DNA of 64,000 nt from Diplolepis rosae (Eukaryota; Arthropoda; Insecta; Hymenoptera; Diplolepididae), in assembly GCA_030998225.1 (NCBI GenBank), contig JAPYXD010000714.1, forward strand, positions 2,728,001 through 2,792,000, written 5' to 3'. The position numbers and the translations under genes were made by a program. The notes beneath the pieces were generated by a model. The model was not told where the DNA came from, searched no databases, and was given only the letters and a program-made list of their open reading frames with translations. Numbering within the stretch: position 1 is the first letter of the stretch; every line of letters begins with the position of its first letter. This document shows, piece by piece, positions 42,549 through 54,483 of the stretch.

Positions 42549-42990
42549 GCAATTTCGTGAGGTGTGTCCGTTTTCTCCGCAAGTGTAGCAAATTGTTCGA
42601 CCTAGAAGTAGAAGGACAGATGCTTGTGTCGGCTAAATAAATTTCATTATTTGTTTTGGCTCTCAATCACTTCCGTCTTGAGAGATCTTTTTCTGCTTAA
42701 ATAGCAATATTAATGGCATCGTTGAGGGTATAGGGATTCTCTTTTTGAACTCTAGCTACTAATTCTCCTTCTAAACCTAGGCGGAAACATGTCACGGCTC
42801 CTAAGTTATATTCTTTAATTCTAATTTCAGCAACATGCGCAGAAGATTTTTGTTTTGTTATTTGAACTATTTTATTAAAAATATTCATAACGCAGGCACC
42901 ATAAGAAAGAATGGTTTCGTTTTTTATTTGATTAATATGAGCGATCTCTGATTGTAATATAAATAAGCCTATAGAAATTCCAAATGCTTT
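42549..42990 (-). pseudogene. LTR-retrotransposon gag relic with CCHC knuckle
   Basis: A minus-strand frame at 42888-42697 ends the capsid region: TCFRLGLEGELVARVQKENP, YTLNDAINIAI. The phrase F-LGL-GEL-x-RV then a TL-DAI-IA helix is typical of arthropod LTR-element gags. About 100 bp further on, the same strand encodes an intact knuckle CYTCGENGHTSRNC (42590-42549). The link contains stops. No protease or RT follows, so it is a deleted copy unrelated to the Ty3 element at 11-18 kb. Confidence 0.65.
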
Positions 42991-43401
42991 TTCTAAAATA
43001 GGTAATTACTTCTAATATACTGAAATGAACACCTTGCACCTGAGTCTCTCATTTCTGCAGAATTTTCAGTCACGTGATTATTTATCAATGGATCTTGAAT
43101 TCCGATCGTCAGATTATTTCCACAATTATAATAAAAACTCTGTGAATTGAGAAAAAAGGGCCTAGGGGAATAAGCGTGTAAAAACTGACCCCGACCGTAT
43201 CAGGCCTATATTAGAACCATACACGGTGACCCTATTTAATCTATAATCGCAAATATCTTCTAAAATACTTTATCTACGAAAAAATGGCTCGGACAAAGGT
43301 TGACCAGGACCGAGGGGGACATTTGTCTGTAACATCAATTTTGACCTTGAGGTCAATTTTCAATATCAAATGGAGGTAAGACCCTTTTCCTTATTGTGAA
43401 C
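42991..43401. other. No recognised gene
   Basis: 43340-43375 (TTTTGACCTTGAGGTCAATTT) resembles words inside the neighbouring long-TIR element, so a second, older copy may lie here. Confidence 0.3.
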
Positions 43402-44793
43402 CCCTATTTTTGACTGCGGATTTGAAAAGAGCGGGAAATTTCACGTCAAAAATGATATGTGGAAAAATGGTTTTTGTGACCTTGTATAGGTAAAAAATTA
43501 AGGTCAAATGTCTGTGAAATGACCGGATGCTCTTTTTCTGAATTGTCTTGGTTTTTCGGGGGAAAAAAACGTTCAAGATGCTTCACAAAAGTCGATGAAA
43601 TGTTAAGGTGTACATCACCTTGACTATTATGACCTTCAGGTCAATTTTCAAGCCGACTTGAAGGTCAAGACGAATTTTCTTAGATTGAACTCTGTGCCCG
43701 GATAAACTTTTTTTGTAGACTTCAGGCTGTGGATTGTTATCCCCCCCCCCCCAAACACACCCATACAGTAACAATCATTTTGGATAAGATGTAAAGACTG
43801 TGACTATGTAGTTACAAAAGTGACAATCTTGACAATGTCACTTCTCAGTCACTAGTTACAAAAAAAAGACACTTTGTCCTTACCTTTGGCGTTACCTAGA
43901 AACAACGGCGTGGACGTAGTAAATTCTGTTTCCTTAGGGGTGCTTTCTTGTCGTGAGTTCCCCTTGCCTCCAACCATTGCTACCAGTGTTACGATCAGCT
44001 ACGGAGTAACTGTTCAAAGTTCTCTCGATTGGCTTGAAGACACAAACGGAGACGTCTTTCAAAACCGTCCACAGTTTTCAGCAAAGTTTCTCGAGAGATG
44101 GCTGCGGAAGCTCTCCGAATCCTTTCCATCAGATTTTCTCTTGTTATGGGTCGCTGAGCAGAAACTACATTTTTAATATAACCCCATAAAAAGAAATTAG
44201 GTGATGTTAGATCTGGTGAGGAGAGGGACTATTCGAATGGACCTCCTCGTCCAATCCATCTCTCATTGAAAGTTAAGTTCAAAAACTCACGTACGATGAG
44301 TGCGAAATGTGGCGGAGCTCCATCTTGTTAAAGCCACATTCTTTGTCTTGTTGGTAAGTCAAGTTTCTCCAATAGTCCAGGTAAATCGTCCCTTAACAAC
44401 TCTAAGTAAGTGTGCTTGTAAACGTTTCCGTCAAAAAATTAGGGTCCAATTAAATAGCCATGTACTATTCCGTAACACACCATAACACTCCATCGAATTT
44501 GATGGTCCATCGGTCTAAGAAAAATCGTCTTGACCTTCAAGTCACCTTGAAAATTGACCTGAAGGTCATGATGGTCAAGGTGATGTACACCTTAACATTT
44601 CATCGACTTTTGTGAAGCATCTTGAACGTCTGTTTACCCCGAAAAACCAAGACAATTCAGAATAAGAGCATCTGGTCGTTTCTGACATTTGACCTCAAAT
44701 TTTTACCTTTCCAAGGTCACAAAACAATTTTTCCACATGTCATTTTTGACGTGAAATTTTCCGCTCTTTTCAAATCCACAGTCAAAAATAGGG
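43402..44793. mobile_element. DNA transposon with about 280-bp terminal inverted repeats
   Basis: The arms 43402-43684 and 44514-44793 are inverse complements with roughly 85-90% identity by eye, beginning CCCTATTTTTGACTG. The middle carries a transposase relic on the minus strand. Words AAGGTCA/TGACCTT occur repeatedly in both arms. A target duplication could not be fixed. Confidence 0.8.
44100..44500 (-). pseudogene. DDE transposase fragment (IS630/Tc1-like) in the long-TIR element
   Basis: Minus-strand readings include NERWIGRGGPFE, a stop, then SLSSPDLTSPNFFLWGYIKN, matching the third catalytic block (PDLTPLDFFLWG) of an arthropod IS630/Tc1-type transposase; the catalytic Asp is Asn here. 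Further upstream WSSATFRTHRT may be the second block. Stops and frameshifts are many. Confidence 0.65.
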
Positions 44794-46918
44794 ATTCTCA
44801 TTTGAAGTATATTATTTATCTTATGATAGGTACTTATAAAAAATTTTCAAACCAGCGGAAACATTAAGCTAGATATTTGAGAGAAACAATTACATTTCAG
44901 TAATTGAGATTAACAACGATGAAGATTAAAAAAAAATCTCATCTGAAGTAAAAAGCACCCCGTTTTGTGAGAGGCAAGGGGACTTAAACTTTTAAAAAAT
45001 TACTCCGATAAGGAGTTCGAAATCGTGTTGCAACCTCCTCATGGTGAACTCTGAGAACCATAATTTTTACAGGTTAACTGCAGACGATTCTCATTTGAAT
45101 AATTTATATAAATAAAATGCACCAATCTTTTGCAACAGTTTTTCACGAATTACGTTTTTCGACTTTTGCTTCTGATGTACCATATCATATCACAGTAATC
45201 GTACTTTTACTGAAGAGTAACATTTTCAAAAGATGCATTTGTTTTTCGTAATATTATTTATGTACAAAACAAAAAAAAAATCGCTAACATTTTGAAAAGT
45301 TGAAATTAAATGTCTAAGTATAAAATTTAAATTTAAATTCATGCGTGAAATTGTAGATTGCAATTTCTTTGGTATGAAGTATAATTTGAAAGGATATAAA
45401 TAGTATTTCTGCATAAATTAAATGGGGAAACTTTAAAAAATGTGACATTTTATGCGTCTATACAGTTAGATGAATGACTTGATTTTTTATAGATTTTTTC
45501 CCATAGGCTTTTTCTTGATATGAAGCTAAATATCAAAATATATCTGTAATTATTTCTATGTTGTGTAGCGACTTGGAGGCAACATTGTTACAGGGTAAAA
45601 TACTTTTTTTTTAACTGTACATTCTTAAACACTAAAATTGCCAATTCCCGCATAAATATGTACACTGAGAAAAAAGGATATTTGAATCAAAGAATATTTC
45701 TTTGATTCAAATAAATGGTTGCGCTGGATGGTGACGAATAAATATTTTTTTAGATCAAAGAAATATTTTTATTGTCTTGAAAAAATGCATAATTAAAGCA
45801 AAAAAATGTTTTTCTAGTACTATTAAATATTCATTAGATTGAATAAATATGTTATTAACATTGTTTAGCAATTATTTGATAAGAGAAGTAAATTCTTTTA
45901 TGTAAAATGATGTGATGCATGTTCAAAGAAACAATGGATTAATTCAAAAAAATTTGCATTGGTTCAACTAAATTTTTATTCCATTCTAATATATGATTCC
46001 TTGTTTGTAATGAGCGTATTGTAAATTGAGAGAAATATTTCTTTGAAATGAGGAGATAATTTTTGGTAGGATTAAATAGTTATTTTCTCCTAAATTTAAA
46101 GTAATATAAACTTCATGAATTGTAAGGAGTTAAGTAAAACGTTGTCATGGTTCTCTTAAATAACAAAAAAATTCTTACCCCGAACCTGCCATTAGGCATC
46201 CGATACATACATATATAAACATCATACAAATACATTCACACTATTCAGTCGCAGCCAATCATATTTTCTATCACAAATACCCTTAAATATACAACTTCGC
46301 AAATATAAACTTAATAACTAAAACTTATATATAGGACGATACGCTTTCGTCGAATCACGCACACGCTAGCTTACAATCCTGAGACATAAAACTTGGAACT
46401 TTCTTATATAGTGACTGCAAGAGTTATTCAGAGCTTGTCAGAGTAAGTGTCGTGACTAGAGCTTTTGAGCCTCATTCAAGTAAAAATAAACCACCCCTTT
46501 TGTAAATTATTCATGAAATATTTTTTAAAACTATTATATATATGATTATAATTATAATTATAAATATATAATATAATTATTAATTCATATTTAGTATACA
46601 TCTTTATTATGACTATACGTATGAAGTTTAATAAAACTAAATTTAAAAATATATATTCAAAAATTTCATTAATATAAAAAAGAATCTTGTGTAAAACCAT
46701 TTAAAAAGAAATTCTTTTATTTTCTGTGTTGTATATTTTCAAAATATAAATTGTAAAATTGTAAAATCAATTTAATTTTAAAAAACTAAGTGAAAAATAA
46801 AGAAGTAATTATAAATGAATTGAGTTTCAAATGATATATTTGATATTGTGAATCAAAACGAATATTTCCTTTGAAGAGACTGATAAATCTTCAACCATAT
46901 GAAATATATTCCATGGAA
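44794..46918. other. AT-rich stretch, possible MITE remnants, no gene
   Basis: At 45662 CACTGAGAAAAAAGG begins a segment rich in TTTGATTCAAA words that resembles a CACTGAG-type MITE end, but the partner end was not located. The rest is AT-rich. Confidence 0.35.
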
Positions 46919-47098
46919 GTGAAACCCGCTATGGAAGGGGAGAAACACGTCCATGCAAATGTGGGGGAATCACGCAGCCAATTAAAAATCACCCCGAAAA
47001 CCATGAGAGTGAAGCCCGCTTTGGGAGGGGAGAAACACGTCCATGTAAATGTGGGGGAATCACGCAGCCAATTAAAAATCCCCCAGAAAACAGTTGAT
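46919..47098. repeat. 90-bp tandem duplication
   Basis: Two head-to-tail units of 90 bp start GTGAAACCCGCTATGG and GTGAAGCCCGCTTTGG and share GGGGAGAAACACGTCCATG and GTGGGGGAATCACGCAGCC. Because 90 is a multiple of 3 the plus frame at 46871-47131 stays open across both, giving a 30-residue repeat (EKHVHANVGESRSQLKI). Coding is unproven. A related inverse word lies near 47340-47440. Confidence 0.7.
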
Positions 47099-47131
47099 CT
47101 CGCGGTTCAGAAGAGTCATAGCAGCTTGTGA

Positions 47132-47699
47132 AATTACATTTAGTCTAAAGGCAAGGAAATTAATGCTAAATACTCCAATGAGGCACCAGAGGCGATCAAG
47201 TTATGAAATTACAAGACCAAATTTACTGCTTAATACATAGTAATACAAAGTTTTGTAATTTCAGCACCTAATCGCTTCAGATGTATAAAAATTTCATTTT
47301 AGAATGTATTCTGGCAAAGGGGACAGGAGGGCAGCGGGAGCACTGAAAGCCTCCATGCAAAAGTGGGGGATTGCATGCATTTACCGCCATGTTTGTTTCC
47401 AGTAATTTACCATTGGGTTTCACCCCCATGATATATTCCATATTTGAAAGTATGTATATGTGACGCGATCCGAGAAAAGGGACCTTCAAGGCAAAAGTGA
47501 AATTTTACACGACGAGCGATTCAAGAAATCTCGAGCTTGAGGCAACGGAGCGGTGGAGAAGTCGAGTGGGGGATTCTGACCCCCACGTCTTACAGTTCCT
47601 CTGTGTTTCCCCACTCTCTTTTCCACTCGTTCGCGCGCCAGCAATAGAGTCCCAAGTTTTCCCGTCTATTATACTGTGCTGCAGAATTTTTGTTACTTG
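47132..47699. other. No recognised gene
   Basis: Contains inverse-oriented words related to the 90-bp repeat (CCATGCAAAAGTGGGGGATTG) and GC-richer sequence at 47530-47640. No supported frame. Confidence 0.35.
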
Positions 47700-47749
47700 T
47701 ATCTTAACATGTTCCTGCACATGTCCTTTGTTATATTGACCCACAGTGA
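47700..47749. repeat. Left arm of 50-bp inverted repeat at PLE 5' end
   Basis: Pairs with 48137-48186: 49 of 50 positions agree by eye. The right arm includes the ATG of the PLE reading frame, so the left arm is an inverted duplicate of the PLE start. Confidence 0.85.
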
Positions 47750-47829
47750 TATATCTGTGATATTTAATTTGGCATGGGGTCAGTTTAATTACAAATTGTT
47801 TACGTCGTAAAAAACATAAACATCAGAAA

Positions 47830-47870
47830 GGCAAACGTTTCGGCCACAAATGGGGGCCCTCTTCAGTGCC
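47830..47870 (-). ncRNA. Hammerhead ribozyme motif, inverted 5' repeat of a PLE
   Basis: The minus strand reads GGCA-CUGAAGA-G-GGCC-CCCAUUUGU-GGCC-GAAAC-GUU-UGCC. Core C3-U-G-A-N-G-A and GAAA are all present (position 7 may vary in the family). Stem I GGCA/UGCC has 4 perfect pairs, stem II GGCC/GGCC 4 pairs, and stem III is the self-complementary ACGU. Cleavage is predicted after GUU (47834), which satisfies NUH. The motif is oriented opposite to the adjacent PLE frame and lies between the arms of the 50-bp inverted repeat, consistent with an inverted PLE terminal repeat. Confidence 0.75.
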
Positions 47871-48136
47871 AACAATTTTAATTTGCATTAAAAATAATAA
47901 TTATAAACTAAACAAGCAAACCTCATGCAACTTAATATTTATTTTCTTTTTTTGATTTTTTTGTTTTTTTCTTATAATAAATTTATTTGTAAAAGTAGAA
48001 TTAGAGCATGCGAATAGACCTTCCAGTGTCGTCCTCACACAGAAGTCCTCTCGTGTTAGATTAGTGGAAGATGTGAATTGCGGAACGCACCACCTCAAAG
48101 GCACACAACCACAATTAATTCCATAAAAAACACAGG

Positions 48137-48186
48137 TCACTGTGGGTCAATATAACAAAGGACATGTGCAGGAACATGTCAAGATA
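48137..48186. repeat. Right arm of 50-bp inverted repeat
   Basis: Starts TCACTGTGGGTCAATATAAC; see the left arm at 47700-47749. It overlaps codons 1-8 of the PLE frame. Confidence 0.85.
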
Positions 48187-50800
48187 TAATTCTAAAAATG
48201 GCAACAATTATAGGGGTAGAAATGGAGGGGGTTTTTACAAACAAATTGAAGAGACATATGGAATTGAGGAGGCATCACTCCTCAAAAAATGGTCTCAATT
48301 AAATCTAGAATTTGCCAAAAGTTTCAATCAAAGAATCTTTTTATTACGTTGTAGGAAACTCGATGTTGTTCCTAAACACTTGCAAATACTCTGTACTCAA
48401 ACCATTGAGTTTAATTATAGAAGTATATCGAATAGATTTTCCAACTTGCACATCACTTTTCAGAGGTCTGTTCTGAGTCTCGAAATACGTGATATTTGTG
48501 CACATTTAAGGTATCTTGAGAATCGGATCAGGCATCTTGAGGGTAGAATAGTTGTTGTTTTTCCTAGCCACTTGTTTAACAGTTTTTTTGAATTTGAATC
48601 TGGGAATGTTTCGCGCCAATTCGAGGAAATTAAATCTAAATGTAAAAGAAAATTAGATTGTCTAATCAGCGCTCTTGATTGCAAAAAAGGACCGTCTCCA
48701 ACAATAAACTTAATCAAAAGTGGTTCAAAAATCTGACAGGAATTGAAATCCCAGAAAATGTCGCAAAAATAGCTAGCTTAGGTATAAATTTCGGGCTTAC
48801 TATCAAAAAACGTGAAATTTCCACATATACTATTATCGCGGACATTGAATCTAACATTAATAAAATTAACCCTGAATCGCGGGATGAAATGAGACTTAAA
48901 GTTGCAAATGTTGTTAATAATTTTAAGAAAGGTGTCAACGAACACAAATCGGAATTCGTAAAACCGGTTAAAGAAATCAAAGAAGCTAGAAATTTCGTTA
49001 AAAATAACCCGGATATAGTTTTTATTAGGGCAGACAAGGGTAACACCACAGTAGCCTTGACGCGAGCAAATTACAATGAAAAAGTTATAAACCTTTTACA
49101 AGACGAGAACACATATCAAGTCCGGTCCAAAGACACAACAACAAAAATACAAAATAAAGTTAATTTCCTCGTGAAATCATGGGAAAACAAGAGTCTTATT
49201 AACAAACTGTTAGCCAAGGACTTAAAGTCTTCTAATGCAATTCCCTCGAGATTCCATGGATTACCAAAAATCCACAAAGAAGGTAACCCTGTTAGACCTA
49301 TTGTTTCCTATGTGGGTAGCCCAACCTACAATCTAGCATCCTTCTTTTGCTCTACCATATCCAAAAATACCACCCCACCAAAATCAAAAATCATTAACAG
49401 TTTTGAACTTGTGAATAAACTAAAAAACGTGAGCGTCCCTAAAAACTATGTTCTTGCCTCCTTAGATGTAGTCTCCCTCTTCACGAATATACCCAAAGAA
49501 GCAGCTATTTCTGCTGTTAAAAGTATATGGGATGAGATTCGTTGCAAAGTATCGTTATCATGGAGAGATTACGAAGAAGGGTTGCGACTATGCTTGGACA
49601 GCACAGATTTCAATTTTGATGGTACCACTTATTTTCAAAAACGAGGATTACCAATGGGTTCTCCTTTTTTCCCCGTCCTTGCTGATATAGTGATGGATGA
49701 CCTAGAAAAAGACAGAATTTCCAACCTTGATTTTGAAGTACCTGTCTATTTCCGATACGTAGACGATATTCTTATCGTGGTTCCTTACACACATGTTGAC
49801 CGTATTTTACAAATCTTTAATACCATCCCCTTCAACTTCAAATTCACCCTCGAAAAAGGGGTCAATGGTACTATCAATTTCTTAGATGTCTCTATCATGA
49901 AAAAACAGAACCGTAAACTGTCTTTCAGTTGGTACAGAAAACCAACTTGGTCAGGCAGATACTTTAACTTTAATTCCAATCACCCCCTCAGATATAAAAA
50001 AAGTGTAATCAACAACTTGGTTGATAGAGCAGTTTTACTTTCAGACATAGAATTTCAAAAAAGCAACCTTAAATTAATTACAAATACACTAGAAGAAAAC
50101 GACTATCCCATTTTTTTCACACAAGAAATTATTAATCAGACTCCTTACTCTTGAACAAAAGACACGTTTAGGTAACAATCATATCGACATAAACGCGGAA
50201 AGCAAACCCTTCATCAGAATTCCTTATATTGAAGGCCTGTCGGAAAAAATATCAGGAATCCTACACAGCTACAACTTAAACACTGCGTATAAAAATAAAA
50301 AAAACCTTAAAATGATATTCAAATAAACTAAAGATAAAATACCTAAAGGACATTCCTCTAACATCGTCTACAGTGTTCCTTGCAAAGGGAATGAGTGCAA
50401 AGCCGTCTATATAGGTCAAACAAAACGGTTCCTCAAAAACAGATTAAAAGAACACAAAAATAACATTAGAGAAAGTCCCAATAAACAAAATGCACTAACG
50501 AAACATACAATTGAGAAGGACCATTTTTTTGATTTTGATAAAACCATAATTCTAGCTAATGAAGAGAACTATAAAAAAAGATTATTGTTGGAGATATGCC
50601 ATATCGTAGGTACAGATGATGCGGTGAACATGAGAACAGGCGTGGAAAACCTTTCCAAGATTTATAACCCTATACTAAAAAAAGGTCATAATAATATAAA
50701 GAAAAAAGGGGACCTGGGTCCTAGGACTTGCGACTCCACTACTCGAGCATTAAATATCTTGTATAATTGCATTACGCATATATCTCACATGTCAATTTAA
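48164..50800 (+). pseudogene. Nearly full-length Penelope-like element, RT plus GIY-YIG
   Basis: ATG at 48164 opens the N-terminal domain (MCRNMSRYNSKNG). A frameshift near 48690 leads into the main RT frame (to 50154): IVFIRADKGNTTVALTRANY, RFHGLPKIHKEGNPVRPI, VLASLDVVSLFTNIP, RGLPMGSPFFPVLADIVMDD and the catalytic RYVDDILIVVP. A second frameshift near 50130-50150 and a TAA at 50324-50326 precede the nuclease: CKGNECKAVYIGQTKRFLKN, RLKEHKNNIRE and the C-terminal ENYKKRLLLEICHI, ending about 50800. Three lesions over about 880 codons. Family role: target-primed reverse transcription using the GIY-YIG nick. Confidence 0.92.
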
Positions 50801-50954
50801 AATATCTTAAAAATTTTTATTTTTCGGGGTTTCGCGTTTTCAGGATCAGTAATTGCATTATGGAATTGCTCTACTATGAATACAATACTTTTGAAAAAGT
50901 ATTTCCAACAAAGACTTTTACGCGTATATCTTACAGGTCAATTTAAAATATCCA

Positions 50955-51300
50955 GAGAATCTTATCCTTCACTATCAGCCCAGCAGAAATCATGGTTTCC
51001 TTCTAGTTTAGCTTGATCTTCGGTGTAAGTTTTACAAGCTAGTTTATAAGTTATTTCCGGAACTTCTTTATCCCGTTCACCTTCAGAACCCGAATTATCG
51101 CAGCCAGAATCATCTGGATTCGGCAACGTAATTATTTCATCGAAATCATTTTTCGATGTATGCACCTCGTACCGCACTTGGGTAGGAACAGAACGTCTTT
51201 TTCGTTATGTTTGCGACATGGTGATGGTAGTAAGAATAAATAACTGAATCTGCCAGGAACTTGATATCGAAACTCTTCCAATCAATTCACAACGGAATGT
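50955..51300 (-). pseudogene. N-terminal fragment of an unrecognised ORF, inverted copy
   Basis: The minus strand reads RYEVHTSKNDFDEIITLPNP, then the acidic DDSGCDNSGSEGERDKEV. The upstream side (to about 51300) also matches its partner at 51430-51665. An acidic Ser-rich N-terminus is common in piggyBac-like transposases, but nothing proves that here. Confidence 0.5.
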
Positions 51301-51429
51301 TGAAAGTGTCTTTTACAACTCGATCTGAATATAGTGCATGAAACAAGTGAAGATTCGAAACAAACGCCTGGGGAACGATTCATTTGTTCATAAATGGATC
51401 AGGCATGACAATCCAATTATTTTTCGAAT

Positions 51430-51665
51430 AGTGACTATCCGCAATATATATAATACCAATTTCCTGGGAGATTCAGTCAGTAGTTGTCATTCTCAGAACC
51501 ATATCACAGGAACAGAAAAAGCGTTCTGTACCTTCCCACGTAAAGTACAAAGTGGATGTATCAGAATATAATTTTGATAAAAAATTAACTGCACCAAACC
51601 CAGAAGATTCTAACTCCGATAACTCAGGTTCAGATGCAGGACGAGAAAAAGAAGTTATAAGAGAA
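51430..51665 (+). pseudogene. N-terminal fragment of an unrecognised ORF, plus-strand copy
   Basis: The plus frame reads SQEQKKRSVPSHVKYKVDVS, EYNFDKKLTAPNPEDSNSDN, SGSDAGREKEV, homologous to the minus-strand fragment to its left. The start codon position reads ATA rather than ATG. The two copies lie head to head. The frame ends shortly after. Confidence 0.5.
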
Positions 51666-51834
51666 TTGTGATTGCTCTCGTGATATACAATGCTGCCGGA
51701 GACAGCAAGAATAAAGTCGGAACAAAAGAATTTGCAGTATCTATTGCTAAGAGCTACATGAGAATAGATTAAGGGAAACGGGAAACACACACAATATCTC
51801 ATCAAAATCAACTCGAAATCTGTGGAATTTTAAA

Positions 51835-52080
51835 AATCCAATTTGAAATTCGTAATCAGCGACCCCAAAAATCCCCGAGTACAGAGTTATGCTAAAATCG
51901 TAGAGTTTCCAAAATGTCATGTCCACCATATTGGATCCACCATTTTGAATTCCAAAAATCTGTTGTGAAATTTGTAATCAGCCACCTCGAAAGCTTTTGA
52001 GTACAGAGTTTTGCGGTAATTGTGTGGTTTTTCAAAATTACATGTCCGACATATTGGATATACTCCATTTTGCGAAGGGT
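51835..52080. repeat. Two tandem units of about 120 bp
   Basis: Both units contain AATTCGTAATCAGC-type, GAGTACAGAGTTWTGC, TTTCCAAAATGTCATGTCC-type and CATATTGGATMYACCATTTTG words. Satellite-like dimer without coding capacity. Confidence 0.65.
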
Positions 52081-52316
52081 ATAGCTATTTGAGATGGGTG
52101 AGACAATATTTTTCTTGCAGTCCAACTATTCCTATCACCGTTGATCATATTTAGAATCAAGTCCCAATACTCTATTGGTTCCAAAAAAAATTATGAAAGA
52201 AAACGGGTTTGGTTCAAAGATTTCTCGTTTTCAGTCATGAGAATGAGGCTTGATCATAAGTCAAAAAATTGTAGTTCTTGGTCGTTAATGGGTTAAGACA
52301 GCTATATAGTTTATGA

Positions 52317-53779
52317 ATATATGGCGTGTTCCATGGCAAATCGGATTATTAATGGTTTAATTATCGCTTTATACTCATAACATATGAATAATGTAATGAG
52401 TTTTATGATTATACATAAATTATCAAAAAAATAATTTTTTCTATTATCATGAAAATAAATCTGTTCGTAAAAAAACCACGAACAAATTTTTTACGTCAGA
52501 AAGTATGAAGAGTGATTTTTTGAATTGTACGTTGATGAGAATGTGATTAATCGCGAGGACTCTGATTTTTCGTCAATATTATTGTCTTCGAGAGATTTTT
52601 AGAACCGGATGGTACCTGGAGGCCGTGAGAAGGAAGATTTTGCGTGTCATTCACCGACTTCTGGTAATTTTAACAATTAAGAAAGAAAAAATAAATGCTA
52701 GGAGGAACAAATCTTATTATTTTCTATCTTTCTTCTAAAACTTCATCTTTCATAACTCTTATCCTGCATGTGTTGCAAAGGAGAGCATTTTATTTTAACA
52801 TCTTTGAATTTATTGAGAAAATGCTCTGGGGATGCCCTTAAACTGCTTTCATTTGAATCTGCCAGTATAATCTATTAAGAGGAAAATGATTTTTAAGCTG
52901 AGGCTTGATAAATTATTTATAGATCAGCGCGTGATGATTTCACTATATTTCTATTTGTATCGAGAGTGAAAAATCACGTCATATTCACTTACGGTTTTTG
53001 TTTTTGTATGGATTACAACAATGTTTGCTTTTTTGTCGAATCATGTCAACAGCTCTTTGAAAATAAACTCTCGTGGATTTTTTACCAACTAATTTATTTT
53101 CATGATAATAAAAAAAATCATTTTTTTGATAATTTATGTATAATTATAAAACTCATTACATTATTCATATGCTATGAGTATAAAGCGATAATGAAACAAT
53201 TAATAATCACTTCCCATCACTTTTTGATAGTAACGTTCTCGAAAAAGCAGATAGTAATAGAACATTAGTGGAAATTGCGCCCGACGCCGTCGATCGAAGA
53301 TCGTGATTCCACGCGCATCACTTTACAAAAAAATTCATATTTCGCACAATTTTTGAGTGCGCACCTTAATTATATACCTAAAATTTGCATAATACTTGCG
53401 GCTATCACTATGAATTTTTTCAGATTTTTCAAAGAAGGCGTTTTAAAAAAAAATTAATTTGTTTGAAAAAAACATTTTTTTTATCATTAAATTTGGAGTA
53501 AAAATTTTCCCAAAAAATACTGCTACATCGGCCGACTAATGATACGTTTGTGTAATTTTTTTCAGAATTTTTCCTAGTTTCAGTTTTTAAATAATTGAAA
53601 ATGAACAAAAATATTTTTTTTGTTCGTTTATCCCATAACTTTTTAAATAATGCATGAAATAATGTCAAATTTTGGGTTTCTTCATTATTTATGTTAGTTT
53701 ATCAATCCTTAAAATTTCAAGGAAATCGGAAACATGGAGTCCTGAACCCGTCCGATTTGCCATGGAACACGCCATATAT
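52317..53779. mobile_element. Unknown repeat X, copy B with terminal inverted repeats
   Basis: Both ends carry ATATATGGCGTGTTCCATGG and GGCAAATCGGA in inverse orientation. The left end then continues with sequence (52350-52490) that is the inverse of 53070-53215, so the right side is a longer version of the left arm. About 1.46 kb, non-coding. The right part matches copy A at 35327-36528. Confidence 0.75.
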
Positions 53780-54481
53780 ATTATAATTTCAGTGAGTTTT
53801 GACAATTTTGAAAATATTTTATTTCGAATAATTGCGAAAAATTATGAATGCAAATTCCTGAAATCTAGTGGACAACGAGCGAGATATTAGTCGCTCGTTA
53901 TACTGTGTTCGCAGTGAATACCTAGAAACATAAATAATAAATAATTCCGGGCAAGTTTTAAATTCTCTCTTACGGTCGATCTGGAAAGTCCGAAATTTGT
54001 CAAAACTAAATGCTTGGGATTTAGTTGTCGATAAGATCATACAGCTGCGAAGATAGCCAATTTTGCCATTAGAAGCGCTTTGATTTCTACGCGAAAGTTT
54101 AAATATTTTTATGAATATATAATAGTTTTCAGAACTATCCGTGGTCTTGATCATTTATAATACAGTAGTGAAATTGGCATAGAATAAGAGCGATTCGACT
54201 TGGATAAAATATACAAAATATTAATGCTGCACGATATCAGTAAAGATAATATGTGTCTCATCCACAGTTAATAATAATGAAAAAAATGCGACTAGCCTTT
54301 ATAATATTTGAAATACGTGCTTTACATATAGAATTTATTTAATTGCTTTTTTATGGAAATCTAAGTAGAACATGAAATTATTATAGAATTCATATGTCAG
54401 AATATCGTGACATGGAACTATCATATTTATCCTCTGACTACCTAGGATACATTATTTATATTAGAATAAGCAAATAGGATC
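53780..54481. other. No recognised gene
   Basis: AT-rich spacer; short frames only. Confidence 0.4.
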
Positions 54482-54483
54482 TA

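Noticed and set aside
47505..47744. Overlapping frames on both strands near the PLE 5' end
   Set aside because: Frames cross the inverted repeat and carry no domain; the openness is explained by GC-richer sequence.
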